64,000 nucleotides of DNA from JAHEDH01 sp963745865 (GCA_963745865.1 CAVUYZ010000005.1:1-64000), one strand, 5' to 3'; positions 1 to 8,823 are shown, numbered from the stretch's first letter. Translations and numbers: made by a program. Notes: a model not told the origin generated them from the sequence alone.

Positions 1-394
1 ATCCGGCGGCTTCGAGCGACGCCGCCCCGCTGTATCCCCAGATGGTCACGACCGGCTCGGTCTCCGATGCATTCTCGAGTCCGTGGAACACGTTGGCCGG
101 GACGAACACGACGTCGCCGGCCGCGAGCTCGACCTGTTCGTCGCCGACGTGTTTGATGGCCGTGCCGGAGATGACGTACTCCCACTCTTCGGCGTTCGGG
201 TGACGGTGGATGTCGTGTTTCGAGCCGGGCTTGAGCATGGTGCGACCGACGACCGTCTGCTCCGAACCCACGGTGTCGGCAGAGATGAGCCAGCGAACCT
301 CCATATCCACCCACCCGTCATCGGATCGGAGGGTGCCGTCTGGTTCCACATCGAGTGATCTGACCCGATAACGCTCGGCGTTGGATTCCGTCAT
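1..394 (-). CDS. Small cupin protein, 3' end cut by window edge
   Basis: The first 131 codons of a single-domain cupin are visible; the C-terminus lies outside the window. The cupin signature is clear: a block beginning KPGSKHDIHRHPNAEEW supplies two His and a Glu, and a later block DVVFVPANVFHGLEN supplies the last His, so a divalent metal site is expected. Such proteins act as small-molecule dioxygenases, isomerases or sensors, and nothing here fixes the substrate. The ATG at 394 is preceded by GGAG, a plausible ribosome-binding site. The downstream partner is not visible. Family call is firm; function is unknown. Confidence 0.8.
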   Translation of the reverse strand, partial: MTESNAERYRVRSLDVEPDGTLRSDDGWVDMEVRWLISADTVGSEQTVVGRTMLKPGSKHDIHRHPNAEEWEYVISGTAIKHVGDEQVELAAGDVVFVPANVFHGLENASETEPVVTIWGYSGAASLEAAG

Positions 395-476
395 GGGTGG
401 CTCCGTTCGTTGGGCCACTCGATCCTAGAGCCGCGTCAGGGCCGGGGCTCCGATCAGAGCCTTCGGGAGGTCAGGC

Positions 477-1056
477 TCAGGTGCGCTCGGAGCGCTCCTT
501 GATCTCCTCGGCGCCGAGGTCGCTCGGATCGACCCCGCGGGGCCACGTCGTCGACGAGTCGTAGCGTGCCCGCTTGAGGTTCGCCATGACGATGTTGCGG
601 ACGCCGCTGAGATCTGCTCCCCTGAGGTCGGCCTTCCACAGTGATGTCTCGACGATCGACGCCCCCGTCAACTGGGCGTCGCGCAGGTCGCAGTCGGCGA
701 GATCCGCGAAGTCGAGGGTTGCGCCGGAGAGATCGGCCCTCGTCAGAGTCGCACTGCGAAGATCTCCATGAGAGAGATCCGCGCTCGCCAGGTTTCGATC
801 CCGCAGGTCACTACCCCGCAGGCGGGCGTGGCGCAGGTCGGTTCCCTCGAAGGACGATCCGTCGCGCACCATCTTGGACACTTCCCGCCTCGACGGGCGG
901 AGCCGAGGCTGGACATCGACCGTGACATCGGTATCGGCGGGTCGTGTGGCTTCTCCCTCTTCGATGGACCGATCGCGACGTTGCCACCACGGCCGCGATG
1001 AGGGCGCCAGGCAACAGGAGCGCGGGCACGAGCCGAACGAGCATCAACCAACTCAT
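477..1056 (-). CDS. Membrane-anchored pentapeptide-repeat protein (frame-broken)
   Basis: The C-terminal ~130 residues are tandem pentapeptide repeats of the A(D/N)LxX kind (for example ADLSHGDL, ADLRGADL), predicted to fold as a right-handed quadrilateral beta-helix. Upstream, in another frame, an ATG at 1056 opens a hydrophobic helix (MSWLMLVRLVPALLLPG...) and an acidic linker. The two parts join into one ~190-residue protein if one surplus base is removed near 967-970 (GG pair). It would be a cytoplasmic-facing repeat domain with an N-terminal membrane anchor. If the break is real, a soluble repeat protein could start at the GTG at 881. The role of such proteins is usually unknown; a DNA-gyrase-protecting role is known for some but not supported here. 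Confidence 0.7.
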
Positions 1057-1077
1057 GGTGCACCTGTGCGGCCGAGA

Positions 1078-1129
1078 GGCTCCCCCGATACGGAGAACTC
1101 GACAGAAAAGGAAGCCGATCGGGGGAGCC
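1078..1129. repeat. Perfect 12-bp inverted repeat
   Basis: Arms GGCTCCCCCGAT (1078-1089) and ATCGGGGGAGCC (1118-1129) are exactly complementary, with a 28-base A-rich loop. It lies 22 bases from the start codon of the pentapeptide-repeat gene, so it would sit in the 5' leader of that transcript. No U-tract follows, so it is not a classical intrinsic terminator. Confidence 0.7.
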
Positions 1130-1143
1130 CGGCCGCTCGAGGC

Positions 1144-1171
1144 GCTTCCCACCACCCAGAAGGTGGGAAGC
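1144..1171. repeat. Perfect 10-bp hairpin
   Basis: GCTTCCCACC (1144-1153) pairs with GGTGGGAAGC (1162-1171) around an 8-base loop. It is the middle of three hairpins in this intergenic region. The compact loop makes it the best candidate of the three for an RNA stem-loop. No U-tract is seen on either strand. Confidence 0.7.
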
Positions 1172-1255
1172 ACCACGGCTGAGATCCTGTCGCACCGGAG
1201 ATGCGGCCACAGCTGTCGAGCGAATCGGTCACAGACTCAGTGTGCGGCACGAGTG

Positions 1256-1304
1256 ATGAGAGGATCGTGAGAAGCGATGGCGTGAGGTCTCACGATCCTC
1301 TCAT
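1256..1304. repeat. Perfect 16-bp inverted repeat
   Basis: ATGAGAGGATCGTGAG (1256-1271) is the exact reverse complement of CTCACGATCCTCTCAT (1289-1304), separated by 17 bases. It lies about 110 bases upstream of the YidC-like start. It could be a regulator-binding palindrome or a long RNA hairpin. No transposon gene or target duplication accompanies it. Confidence 0.75.
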
Positions 1305-1411
1305 GACGTAGCTGGCACGCTGCTCAGCGAATCGGCTCGCTGCTGGAACGGCGCGTCGTCATTTGACCGGAGACCCCATGATCACTCTGATCCGACTGTC
1401 ACGCTCGCGTC

Positions 1412-2198
1412 GTGGAGTCCTGGGTGGCTGAGCTGTTCACCGGCCTCCAGCGGTCACTCGGAACGGTGCTGGCGTTCTTCTACGACGTCATCCCGTCGTT
1501 CGGGCTGTCGATCATCCTCGTGACCTTCCTGTTGAACGTGCTCTTGTTTCCTCTCACGCTCAGGCAGACACGGGCGACCCGTGCCTTCCAACGCGTCCAA
1601 CCCGAGATCAAGCGGATCCAGGACGAGCACAAGGGCGATCCCGAAACCATGCAGCGAGAGCTCGCCCGCGCACAGCGAGAGGCAGGTGCCACCCCTGCCG
1701 GTTGCCTGTTCCCGATGCTCATCCAGTTCCCGATCTGGTTGGCCATCTATCGAGTGTTCCGCAACGTGGCAACGATTGCGCATGGTTCCGACGTGGCGCC
1801 ACTCATCCCGAAGGATTCGTCACTCCTCGCGGCCATCGAGGCGGGGAAGACCCACTTCCTCGGATTGAGCCTCGGAACGACGATGTCTGATGGCTTCGTG
1901 AGCGGCATGCCCGCTGCCCTTCCGTACATCCTCCTGCTTGCTGGGCATGATCGCCGCCCAGTACACCCAGCAGTGGTATTCGTTGAAGGTGACCAAGGCG
2001 AGCGGTTCGGCCTCGGCGAAAGGCATGGCGGGCCAGCAGGTGATCACGAAGATCATGCCTGCATTCATCGGGTTCGTTGCGTTCAGATTTCCTGCCGGTC
2101 TCGTGCTGTACTGGGCGACGTCGAACGTCGTCCGGATCGGATCCCAGCGGATGATCCTCAGGATGGAGCCTCCATCGACGCGGCCTCCGGTCAGCTGA
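1412..2198 (+). CDS. yidC: YidC/Oxa1-family membrane protein insertase (frame-broken)
   Basis: The ~262-residue protein has the YidC core: a hydrophobic hairpin with TFLLNVLLFPLTLRQ, a cytoplasmic helical loop (QPEIKRIQDEHKGDP), then GCLFPMLIQFPIWLAIYRVFRN and later helices ending in PAGLVLYWATSN, a hallmark of the last segment. It would insert membrane proteins with or without SecYEG. The frame changes near 1936: removing one base gives the continuous LLLLGMIAAQYTQQW. Two oddities: it is not next to rpmH/rnpA, the usual chromosomal place, so it may be a second copy; and the positively charged groove Arg usually found in the first conserved helix appears to be Asn. The GTG at 1412 is the best start. 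Confidence 0.85.
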
Positions 2199-2239
2199 GT
2201 CGTGTTGTGGGAGACTGAAGCAGACGAGTTGGGTGCGAG

Positions 2240-2899
2240 ATGCGGATCCTGGTTGTAGAAGACGAGCCGAAGCTGAGGTCCCTCCTCGAACGCGGGCTCG
2301 AGAGCGTCGGCTATTCGGTCGACTCGGCCAGCAATGGAACCGACGCCATCTGGCACGCCACCGAATGGGACTACGACGCGATGGTCCTCGACATCCAGAT
2401 CCCTGGCCCCGATGGCATCCAGGTTGCGAGAACGCTCCGGGCGGAAGGCAGGTGGGCGCCGATTCTCTTCCTCACCGTTCGAGACGACATCTCTGACCGG
2501 GTGGAAGGGCTCGACGCCGGCGGCGACGACTACATGACCAAGCCGTTCGCCTTCGACGAGCTGTTCGCTCGTCTCCGCGCGCTGATCCGCCGGACTCCGG
2601 CTCCCCGCCCTGCAGTCCTCCAGATCGGCGACATCTCACTCGACCCGGCCGCCCACGAAGTGACATCTGGTGGCGATTCGCTCGAGCTGAGCCCGAAGGA
2701 ATTCGCTCTCCTCGAGTACCTGATGCGCCGAGACGGGGCGACGGTCAGTCGGAGCGACATCCTCGACCACGTCTGGGACTTCGGCTACGACGGAACCTCG
2801 AACGTCGTCGACGTGTACATCGGCTATCTGCGTTCGAAGATCGGGGCAGATCGCATCGAGACCGTTCGTGGTGTCGGCTACCGGCTCGTCGGCGATATG
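2240..2899 (+). CDS. OmpR/PhoB-type response regulator
   Basis: Residues 1-115 form a receiver domain with the acidic pocket EDE at 7-9, phospho-acceptor Asp51 (VLDIQIPG) and the Lys of TKPF. Residues ~128-218 form a winged helix ending VRGVGYRLVGD, where regulators of this family normally stop. It should bind DNA as a dimer when phosphorylated by the adjacent kinase. No stop codon follows: the frame runs straight into the kinase, giving an apparent regulator-kinase fusion. Since a TGA that would give the usual ATGA overlap exists one base out of frame (2904-2906), a lost or gained base near the junction is the simpler explanation. Confidence 0.9.
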
Positions 2900-4307
2900 T
2901 CGATGACCGCCGGCCTCCCCACCCTTCGGCTTCGGCTCGCAACCAGGGCATTCGCCTTGACGCTCGGGGTCCTCGCGGTCCTGGTGTCGTTGAGCTGGCT
3001 GGCCGCCAACCGGATCGTCGATCAGCGTGTCAGGACATCGGCGACGGACTATCTGCAGACGCTCTCCGCCGAGCTCTCGCTGGCGTCGGAGCCGAGCGAT
3101 CCCAATGTGGCGGCAGCGGTCACACAAGCGGGCGACGACCGCCTCGGGCAGGTCGTGCGATTATCCGATGACAGCGTCGTCGTGTCGAGGGTCGGGTTCG
3201 AGCAGCGTCCGCTGATCGATACTGCCGATCTCTCCGCAGGCGTCGACGGAACGACGATCATCGAGGACCCGCTCGATTAGCGCGGTGAGATGCTGGTCGA
3301 TTGGACGATCGTTCGTTTCGGCGATGACGCCTATGCAGTGTTCGCGGGCGTCTCGGGCAGCTCGTTGCCGTTTCGGGCCGGGTGTCGCGGTGCTGGCGGT
3401 CGTCACCGCCCTCGTCGTCGCCGGTGGAGTGGGGGCCGGTGTCTTCTTGTCCGTCCAATCGGCCTTGCGCCCGGTGGAGGGGTTGGCCGCGAAGGCAGAC
3501 CAGATCGCGGCATCCGCCGATGCCACCGTCTGGGCGCTCGATGTCACGGCAACCACCTCCGAGATCGGACATCTCGTCGAGCGGCTCGACTCACTTCTTC
3601 GGAGAGTCCATGAGAGCCACGAACGGGAGCGGTCGTTTCTCGAGGATGCATCCCATGACCTTCGCACACCGATCGCGGTCGCTCGAGCTGAGCTCGACCT
3701 CGCCGAGTCGACGACTGCGGAGACCGGAACCCGGGACTCGCTTCTGTCCGCGATCGAGGAGTTGGATCGCCTCGATCGTCTCACCGCCGACCTGCTGATC
3801 CTGGCGAAGGTGCGGGCGACGCCGACGCGGGAGCGAGAGGTCGTGCACCTCGGGCGGCTCGTGCGGAGCACCGCAGCCAGGATGGTCCGCAACCTCCGGA
3901 CCGATCGAGTGACGGTCACGGTGAATGGAAACGGCACCGCGATCGGCGATCCTTCGACGCTCGAACGCGCGATCGACAACGTCGTGGTGAACGCGATCCG
4001 CCATGCCGAACGGCTCGTTGACATCTCGATCTCAGCACAGACCGGGGGAATGGTCTCGATCACGGTCGACGATGACGGCCCGGGATTCCCACCAGACCTG
4101 CTGAGCTCAGCCACAGAGCGGTTCACGAGCGCCGAGGGGCGCGGGGATGGAACCGGGTTGGGGCTGGCGATCGCCGAGGCGATCGTGAGCGGTCACGGAG
4201 GGTCACTCGTCCTGGAGAATCGGAGCGATGGCGGCGGGGTGGTGACGCTGTACCTCCCCGGGGAGATGGCCTCCGACCGGTCAGATCACGCGCACGGCGG
4301 GATCTGA
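2897..4307 (+). CDS. Membrane sensor histidine kinase (TAG stop and frame break)
   Basis: Partner of the upstream regulator. Order: first membrane helix (ALTLGVLAVLVSLSWLAA), extracytoplasmic sensor loop of ~130 residues, second helix (VAVLAVVTALVVAGGVGAG), HAMP, phospho-acceptor helix with DASHDLRTPIAVARAE, and an ATPase domain with N box (NVVVNAIRHA), DDDGPGF and GTGLGLAI. Two lesions lie in or after the sensor loop: an in-frame TAG at 3278-3280 and a +1 break near 3371-3376 where one surplus T or G in TTTCGGG restores SLPFGPGVAVL. All catalytic motifs are intact downstream. It may be a natural pseudogene, but other genes here carry the same kind of break. Confidence 0.8.
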
Positions 4308-4329
4308 TCGTGCCGAAGACAGAGCGGAG

Positions 4330-4722
4330 TCAACCGCGTTTCTGATCGAGGACGGCGGCGACTTCTCCTTCGAGCAGTCGCATCTCCGCGTATGCCTCCT
4401 CGAACGATGCTGTTCCGACTTGCCTCGGCGGGCATTCGAACATGGCCTCTTCTGCGATGTCGAGCCACTGGTTGACCACGCCGTCGAGGGCATCGTCGGG
4501 CGTCGACTCGAGCTCGGGCGCCAACTCGCGAAGGGTCACGAGGGCAGCCGTGCAAGCGTCTTCGGAAATCGGATCACCGGTGTAGTCGGGGAGCGCGGTC
4601 AGTGCTTCGTTCCACCGCGTCTCCCACTCGGCAAACGTCGGCGGGTTGGCGCCGCATGCGGTGAGGAACAGAGCAGACACGAGCAACATCGCCACCGCTC
4701 GCGTCGTGTGTAGACGGGTCAC
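4330..4722 (-). CDS. Small lipoprotein
   Basis: A 130-residue protein with a lipoprotein signal: positively charged start (MTRLHTTR), hydrophobic core and lipobox LTAC with the acceptor Cys at about residue 23. The mature part is acidic and helical, with FAEWETRWNEALTAL and three further Cys that could form disulfides. No known family was recognised. The GTG start is fixed by a TAGACT box six bases upstream, so the message is probably leaderless. It ends 22 bases from the convergent kinase gene. Confidence 0.75.
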   Translation of the reverse strand: MTRLHTTRAVAMLLVSALFLTACGANPPTFAEWETRWNEALTALPDYTGDPISEDACTAALVTLRELAPELESTPDDALDGVVNQWLDIAEEAMFECPPRQVGTASFEEAYAEMRLLEGEVAAVLDQKRG

Positions 4723-4728
4723 CAGTCC

Positions 4729-4734
4729 AGTCTA
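4729..4734 (-). promoter_or_regulatory. TANNNT -10 box, leaderless promoter of lipoprotein
   Basis: TAGACT on the minus strand lies six bases before the GTG at 4722. Its TAG doubles as the stop codon of the upstream OB-fold-like gene. The spacing matches actinobacterial leaderless promoters. Confidence 0.5.
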
Positions 4735-5269
4735 CGAGCGAAGGTGCCATCGGCTGGTCGGCGATCGTCGCCGGCGAGCCCACCACAGGCCGGCTGCACC
4801 TAGCGGTCAGTCCGACGCCGATCAGCATCCGGACCGCCGAGGCGGGTCGTTGCTCGATGGGTCTGGCCGGCTCGATCAATCGAATGGCCGTCGCATCGAG
4901 GAAGGTATCCCCCTGATCGTCGGCGCTGTTGTATCGAAAGACCGCTTCGACCTCGAGGATCGGGCCTCGCACATCGTATCCGCCGGGAGCTCCCCATGCC
5001 GCGTCGAACAACCCAGCCGGTATCCGCACACCGATCCCACTGTTGACGCCGCTCGGAGTCTCTCGCTCCGCCAGCGGTGCGATGACGTAGGCATCATCGT
5101 TGAGCTGCACCCAGACGACATCGGAGCGCGGCGAGTAGTCGCCGACGACTTCTCCGGTCACGACCACATCACGCCCCGTCCAGATCTGAGGATCTGCATC
5201 GAGCTCGGACACGGAGACGGCGGCGTGCGACGTCGCAGCGAAGATCACGGCGAGCAGGAAGCGGCTCAT
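4732..5269 (-). CDS. Exported membrane-anchored protein of unknown function (frame-broken)
   Basis: An N-terminal signal-like segment (MSRFLLAVIFAATSHAAV) is followed by a ~130-residue domain rich in beta-strand, including WTGRDVVVTGEVVGDY, which resembles an OB-fold that binds small ligands or acts in assembly; this is a weak resemblance. Removing one base near 4799-4801 adds a C-terminal membrane helix (LIGVGLTAGAAGLWWARRRR) and a stop at 4732, giving ~179 residues with the bulk outside the cell. Its ATG overlaps the trkH stop (5266-5269), so it is translated with the potassium transporter genes. Function unknown. Confidence 0.6.
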
Positions 5270-6762
5270 CGGCCCCGGACCGCCGCATATCCGAATCCGA
5301 GGAGCGCGAAGACCGAGATGAACTCGAGACGCCCGATCCACATCTGGAGGATCATCACAACCTCGAGGACCGTGGGCATGTCCGGAGCGACGATCCCGAC
5401 CGAGAGCCCGACGGCGGCGGCGGCACTGACCGACTCGAACAGAGCTGCGCTCAGCTCGTACCCGTAGGCGAGTGCGATTCCGGCGCCGGCGAGATACAGG
5501 CCCACGTACAGCAGTGAGATGGCCATCGCCGATGTCGCCATCGCCGGCTCGAGCGTGTGCTCGCCGTACTGGTAATAGGTCCGGCTGATCACGGTTCGGT
5601 TGGGAGTCAGCGCCCGCCGCACGCTATCGACGATCGATCGGATGGTGATCCCGATCCGCAGTGATTTCACGCCACCGGCAGTCGACGAGCTCATGCCGCC
5701 AAGTGCCATCGCCACCACGATCCCGGCGAACGCCAACCCCGTCCACCGGCCGAGTTCGGAGGTCGAGACGGTGGCGAAACCAGTGCCTGTATGTGCCGAC
5801 AGGACCTGGAACAATCCTCTCCTCACCACCGCGGCAGGCTCGGTGAACACGCCGGTCACCACCAACCCGACGAGCATGACGGCCATCGTGCCGGTCAGCG
5901 TCGCTGCGAACGTCCTCACCTCGAGGTTGCGGGCCAGACCTCTCCTGCGGTGCCAGATCGCATGGTGCAGCCCGAAGCTCATTGCTCCGGCGAGCATCAG
6001 GACTCCTACCACCACCTCGTATCCGGCCGAGTGGTAGTAGCCGACGCTGGTGCTCTGAGGGCTGAAACCGCCCGTGTCGAAGGCGGCCATGAAGATCGTG
6101 ATCCCGTGAAACAAGGACCGGCCGAGACCGAACCCCTGGGCGACGACGCCGTCGATGGTGAGTGCGCTGATCCCGAAGAAGCCGTGGATCAGGCTGACCA
6201 GCCAGATGAAGCGGGCGGTCGAGCCGACGCTGGGGAAGATCCGTTGGTCGCGGCCCTCAGCTTCGTACAGCGAGAGCGCCCCTGAGGCCGAGAAGAACGT
6301 CAACGCCGCCAGGACGATCCCCTGGCCGCCCAGGAATTGGAGCGTGTGTCTCCAGAGGTTGGTCGACATCGCGAGATGATCGAGGTCCTGGATCGTGGCT
6401 AGGCCGGTGGTGGTGACACCGCTCATTGCATCGAAGTATGCGTCGAGCATGCCGTCGTAGTGGCCTGACAACACGAGGGGAATCGCTCCGATCGCCGGCA
6501 CCGCCAGCCATGCGCATGCGACGACGATCAGTCCGTGGCCCCACACCTTCGACGCCGTTCTCGGAGGAGCGGCATATTCGGCGAGCCCGGCGATGAACGC
6601 TGCCACGCCGATCATCAGGAGGATGTCTGCGAATGGCCCCCATTCACCGAGCGCGACCGCCCAGCCGAGCGGCAGCAGTCCTGCGAGAGCGACCACCGCC
6701 AGCAGACGACCGACGTCGTGGACGAGATGATGGAGATTGCCGATCGTCGGACGGGCGAGCAT
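5266..6762 (-). CDS. trkH: TrkH-type potassium uptake channel subunit
   Basis: A 498-residue membrane protein with the four helix-pore-helix repeats of the TrkH/KtrB superfamily. Filter-like pore loops are visible as GVTTTGLAT, AFDTGGFSP, SAHTGTGFAT and AAAVGLSVG, each with the conserved Gly. It conducts K+ across the cytoplasmic membrane and is gated by the TrkA ring encoded just upstream. Length is that of a TrkH/KtrB protein. Its ATG overlaps the TGA of a small membrane frame (TGATG), consistent with one operon. Confidence 0.93.
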   Translation of the reverse strand: MLARPTIGNLHHLVHDVGRLLAVVALAGLLPLGWAVALGEWGPFADILLMIGVAAFIAGLAEYAAPPRTASKVWGHGLIVVACAWLAVPAIGAIPLVLSGHYDGMLDAYFDAMSGVTTTGLATIQDLDHLAMSTNLWRHTLQFLGGQGIVLAALTFFSASGALSLYEAEGRDQRIFPSVGSTARFIWLVSLIHGFFGISALTIDGVVAQGFGLGRSLFHGITIFMAAFDTGGFSPQSTSVGYYHSAGYEVVVGVLMLAGAMSFGLHHAIWHRRRGLARNLEVRTFAATLTGTMAVMLVGLVVTGVFTEPAAVVRRGLFQVLSAHTGTGFATVSTSELGRWTGLAFAGIVVAMALGGMSSSTAGGVKSLRIGITIRSIVDSVRRALTPNRTVISRTYYQYGEHTLEPAMATSAMAISLLYVGLYLAGAGIALAYGYELSAALFESVSAAAAVGLSVGIVAPDMPTVLEVVMILQMWIGRLEFISVFALLGFGYAAVRGR

Positions 6763-6893
6763 CAGAAGATGAGGGTCGCCACGATGGCAATGACGATGGC
6801 GATGATCAGGAGGGCGATCACACCGAGCGCTTCGGCGACTACGCCTCGCGCCCGCGGAGCAGTGTCGAGAACATCTCGGGGATCTGCACTCAG
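6762..6893 (-). CDS. Possible small single-helix membrane protein between trkA and trkH
   Basis: A 44-codon frame reads LSADPRDVLDTAPRARG followed by a very hydrophobic C-terminal helix (GVIALLIIAIVIAIVATLIF) and ends in a TGA that overlaps the trkH ATG. The exact TGATG coupling and the clean transmembrane segment argue for a real gene. The weak point is the start: no ATG, GTG or TTG is in frame nearby, only a CTG at 6893 overlapping the trkA stop. It could be a small regulatory subunit of the K+ channel, by position only. Confidence 0.35.
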   Translation of the reverse strand: MSADPRDVLDTAPRARGVVAEALGVIALLIIAIVIAIVATLIF

Positions 6894-7549
6894 TCCTCCG
6901 GGTTCTTGACGAAGGCGGCGATCACGCCTTCCTCGGTGCCCGCTCGTGTCAGAAGGACGACCCGATTGCCAGGGTCGATGAGCGAATCCCCGGTTGGGAC
7001 CGTCATCCCGGCGTCGCGTTCGATCGCCACGATGACCGTTGAGCTCGGGAGATCGACCTCGTGGATCCGGCGCGAGACAGCGTCCTCCGGCATCAGCACC
7101 GTCAGGAACGTGAGGCTGTCGTCCCCGGCGATGGTCGCCTCTCCGAGTTCGGTGATCTCGAGCCGGCTGGTGATGATCTGTGCCAGCAGGTCGGTGACCG
7201 ACACGTAGTCGATGTCGAGCGCATCGAATGTGAAATGATTCTTGGGATCGTTGAGTCGTGCCAGCACGCGGGTCACGCCGTGGCTGACCCTGACCAGCTC
7301 GCAGGCAGCCAGATTGTCCTGATCGATGCTGGTCAGAGCCAGGAAGAAGTCGTCGGGCCTGATGCCGATCTCGTCGAGCAGGACCAGATCGGTGCCGTCG
7401 CCGTGGACGATGAGCAGGTCGGTCGTGTTCGCCAGATACTCAGCCCGTTCACGTCGTGTCTCGATCACGACGACCGAGTGCCCTCCGGCCTGGAGGTCGG
7501 TTGCGATCTGGCTGCCGACCTTTCCGCCTCCCATGACGATCAGTCTCAT
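6890..7549 (-). CDS. trkA: TrkA-type RCK protein (second of pair)
   Basis: A 219-residue cytoplasmic protein: Rossmann RCK_N domain opening MRLIVMGGGKVGSQIA, the GxGxxG-like dinucleotide site, Glu after VVVIET, and a C-terminal RCK_C domain from about residue 140. It binds NAD(H)/ATP and gates TrkH. Two consecutive single-RCK genes, overlapping by four bases, match the ceoB/ceoC arrangement of other actinobacteria, where two proteins together make the ring that proteobacteria build from one double-length TrkA. Confidence 0.92.
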   Translation of the reverse strand: MRLIVMGGGKVGSQIATDLQAGGHSVVVIETRRERAEYLANTTDLLIVHGDGTDLVLLDEIGIRPDDFFLALTSIDQDNLAACELVRVSHGVTRVLARLNDPKNHFTFDALDIDYVSVTDLLAQIITSRLEITELGEATIAGDDSLTFLTVLMPEDAVSRRIHEVDLPSSTVIVAIERDAGMTVPTGDSLIDPGNRVVLLTRAGTEEGVIAAFVKNPED

Positions 7550-8202
7550 GTGGACTCATCCTGGAGGTAGAGGTCGATCCGGTTCTCGACGCCCTCGCGG
7601 GCGGCGGCGACCACCAGGTCGCCCTCGAGGAAGATGAATCGTCGGCCGGGGATGATCGTGTCGCCGTCCCTGTGAACAGCGGCGATCCGGAGCTTGTTTC
7701 GCACTTCGAGCTCCTTGAGAGTCAGTCCGGTGGCTTCGGCATTGAGCTTGAACTCGATGATCTCGACGTCACCGCCGGGAAAGGTGACGTGGTAGTCGAA
7801 AGCGTCCTCGATGACCTGCTCGTAGAAGACGTTCGCAATCAGCTTGGTGCCTGCGACGTAGTCGATGCCGAGAGCGTCGTACGACTCGCCTCTGGCAGGG
7901 TCGAACAGGCGGGCGATCGCCCGCCCGGTCTTGAACACGCGACGCACGACTTCGGTTGCCATGAGGTTGGCGTTGTCGCTGCTCGTGACTGCCAAGAACA
8001 CTTCGGCGTCCTCGATTCCGGCGCGCCGCAAAGCGGTGACGTCGAATGCTTCACCCAGGACCCGGTCACCGTTGAACTCGATGCCGAGCGCATCCAGCGC
8101 CTCCAGGTCCCGGTCGATGACAACGACGTCGTGGCCCGCCTCCGACATTCGGGAGGCGAGTTCGGCGCCAACGCGGCCTGCTCCGGCGATCACGATATGC
8201 AT
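7546..8202 (-). CDS. trkA: TrkA-type RCK protein (first of pair)
   Basis: A 218-residue RCK protein opening MHIVIAGAGRVGAELASRMS, with the nucleotide-binding glycines and the acidic residue of VVVIDRD at the end of the second strand. The RCK_C domain covers roughly residues 135-215 (IIEFKLNAEATGLTLKELE). It heads the K+ uptake cluster and overlaps the second trkA by ATGA. A TAAGAT box nine bases upstream of the ATG may be its -10 element. Confidence 0.92.
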   Translation of the reverse strand: MHIVIAGAGRVGAELASRMSEAGHDVVVIDRDLEALDALGIEFNGDRVLGEAFDVTALRRAGIEDAEVFLAVTSSDNANLMATEVVRRVFKTGRAIARLFDPARGESYDALGIDYVAGTKLIANVFYEQVIEDAFDYHVTFPGGDVEIIEFKLNAEATGLTLKELEVRNKLRIAAVHRDGDTIIPGRRFIFLEGDLVVAAAREGVENRIDLYLQDEST

Positions 8203-8214
8203 ATGCGGTGAATC

Positions 8215-8823
8215 TTACGACTGCCGGGTGATGCGATCGTCGTGGCCATCTCGAATGCGACCGGCGGTCCAGCCTCCCACGGCGAGGCCGCCCACCAGGT
8301 TGGCGACGAGATCACGGGCGGTGTTGTCGTAGCCACCGACATCGGTCCCGGGGATGGTCAGCGTCAGGATCCACTCGATGATCTCGTTGACGGCGCCGAG
8401 CGCTCCGGCCGCGAGGGCGACGATCCACCAGCCGATGGCCGGCGAGATGGACTCGTCGTCGAGGCGCTGGGACAGGATCTCCCACGTTGCCCGGCCGGCG
8501 AATCCCCACCCCCACGCATGTTGGAGGTTGTCGTAGCGAATGATCGGCTCGATCAGCCACCATCGATAGAGCACATCGCCATCGACGGTCAGCATTCCTC
8601 CGGCCACGTGGCTCAGCGCGAAGATGACGAGACCGACCCGGGTCGCCCAGGAGAACCCGTATCGCAGATGGAGTGCGACGGCGAGGGTTCCGCCCAGTGC
8701 GATGACCGCCAGATAGACCGGCCAGTTCTCGCGACCGTTGGATCGGCCGATGCCGAGACCGACCGCGGACCCGCCGATCGTCACGGCCAGGAGCGCCATG
8801 TTGGATCTGAGCTCGTCGATCAT
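8215..8823 (-). CDS. YjdF/DUF2238-like integral membrane protein
   Basis: About 202 residues with five to six membrane helices. The pattern RYDNLQHAWGWGFAGRATWE and the later ALGAVNEIIEWI...GYDNTARDLVANLVGG follow the DUF2238 (YjdF) layout, which has conserved acidic residues in the last two helices. The function of this family is not established. It lies 12 bases upstream of trkA on the same strand and may be co-transcribed with the potassium cluster. The ATG at 8823 was chosen because upstream sequence belongs to the decayed regulator fragment. Confidence 0.7.
   Translation of the reverse strand: MIDELRSNMALLAVTIGGSAVGLGIGRSNGRENWPVYLAVIALGGTLAVALHLRYGFSWATRVGLVIFALSHVAGGMLTVDGDVLYRWWLIEPIIRYDNLQHAWGWGFAGRATWEILSQRLDDESISPAIGWWIVALAAGALGAVNEIIEWILTLTIPGTDVGGYDNTARDLVANLVGGLAVGGWTAGRIRDGHDDRITRQS

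Larger units (their letters stand above)
1057..1411. other. Structured intergenic region without a supported gene
   Basis: This 355-base stretch separates the divergently transcribed pentapeptide-repeat gene and the YidC-like gene. I see no convincing coding frame. It holds three separate perfect inverted repeats (listed individually) and should contain the promoters of both flanking genes. The density of hairpins suggests terminators, a cis-acting RNA or a small RNA rather than spacer DNA. Confidence 0.6.

Noticed and set aside
3278..3280. TAG as a recoded sense codon in the histidine kinase
   Set aside because: TAG is used as a normal stop elsewhere in the window (for example after the M23 peptidase and ferredoxin genes) and the same gene also has a frame break, so simple error or decay is more likely.
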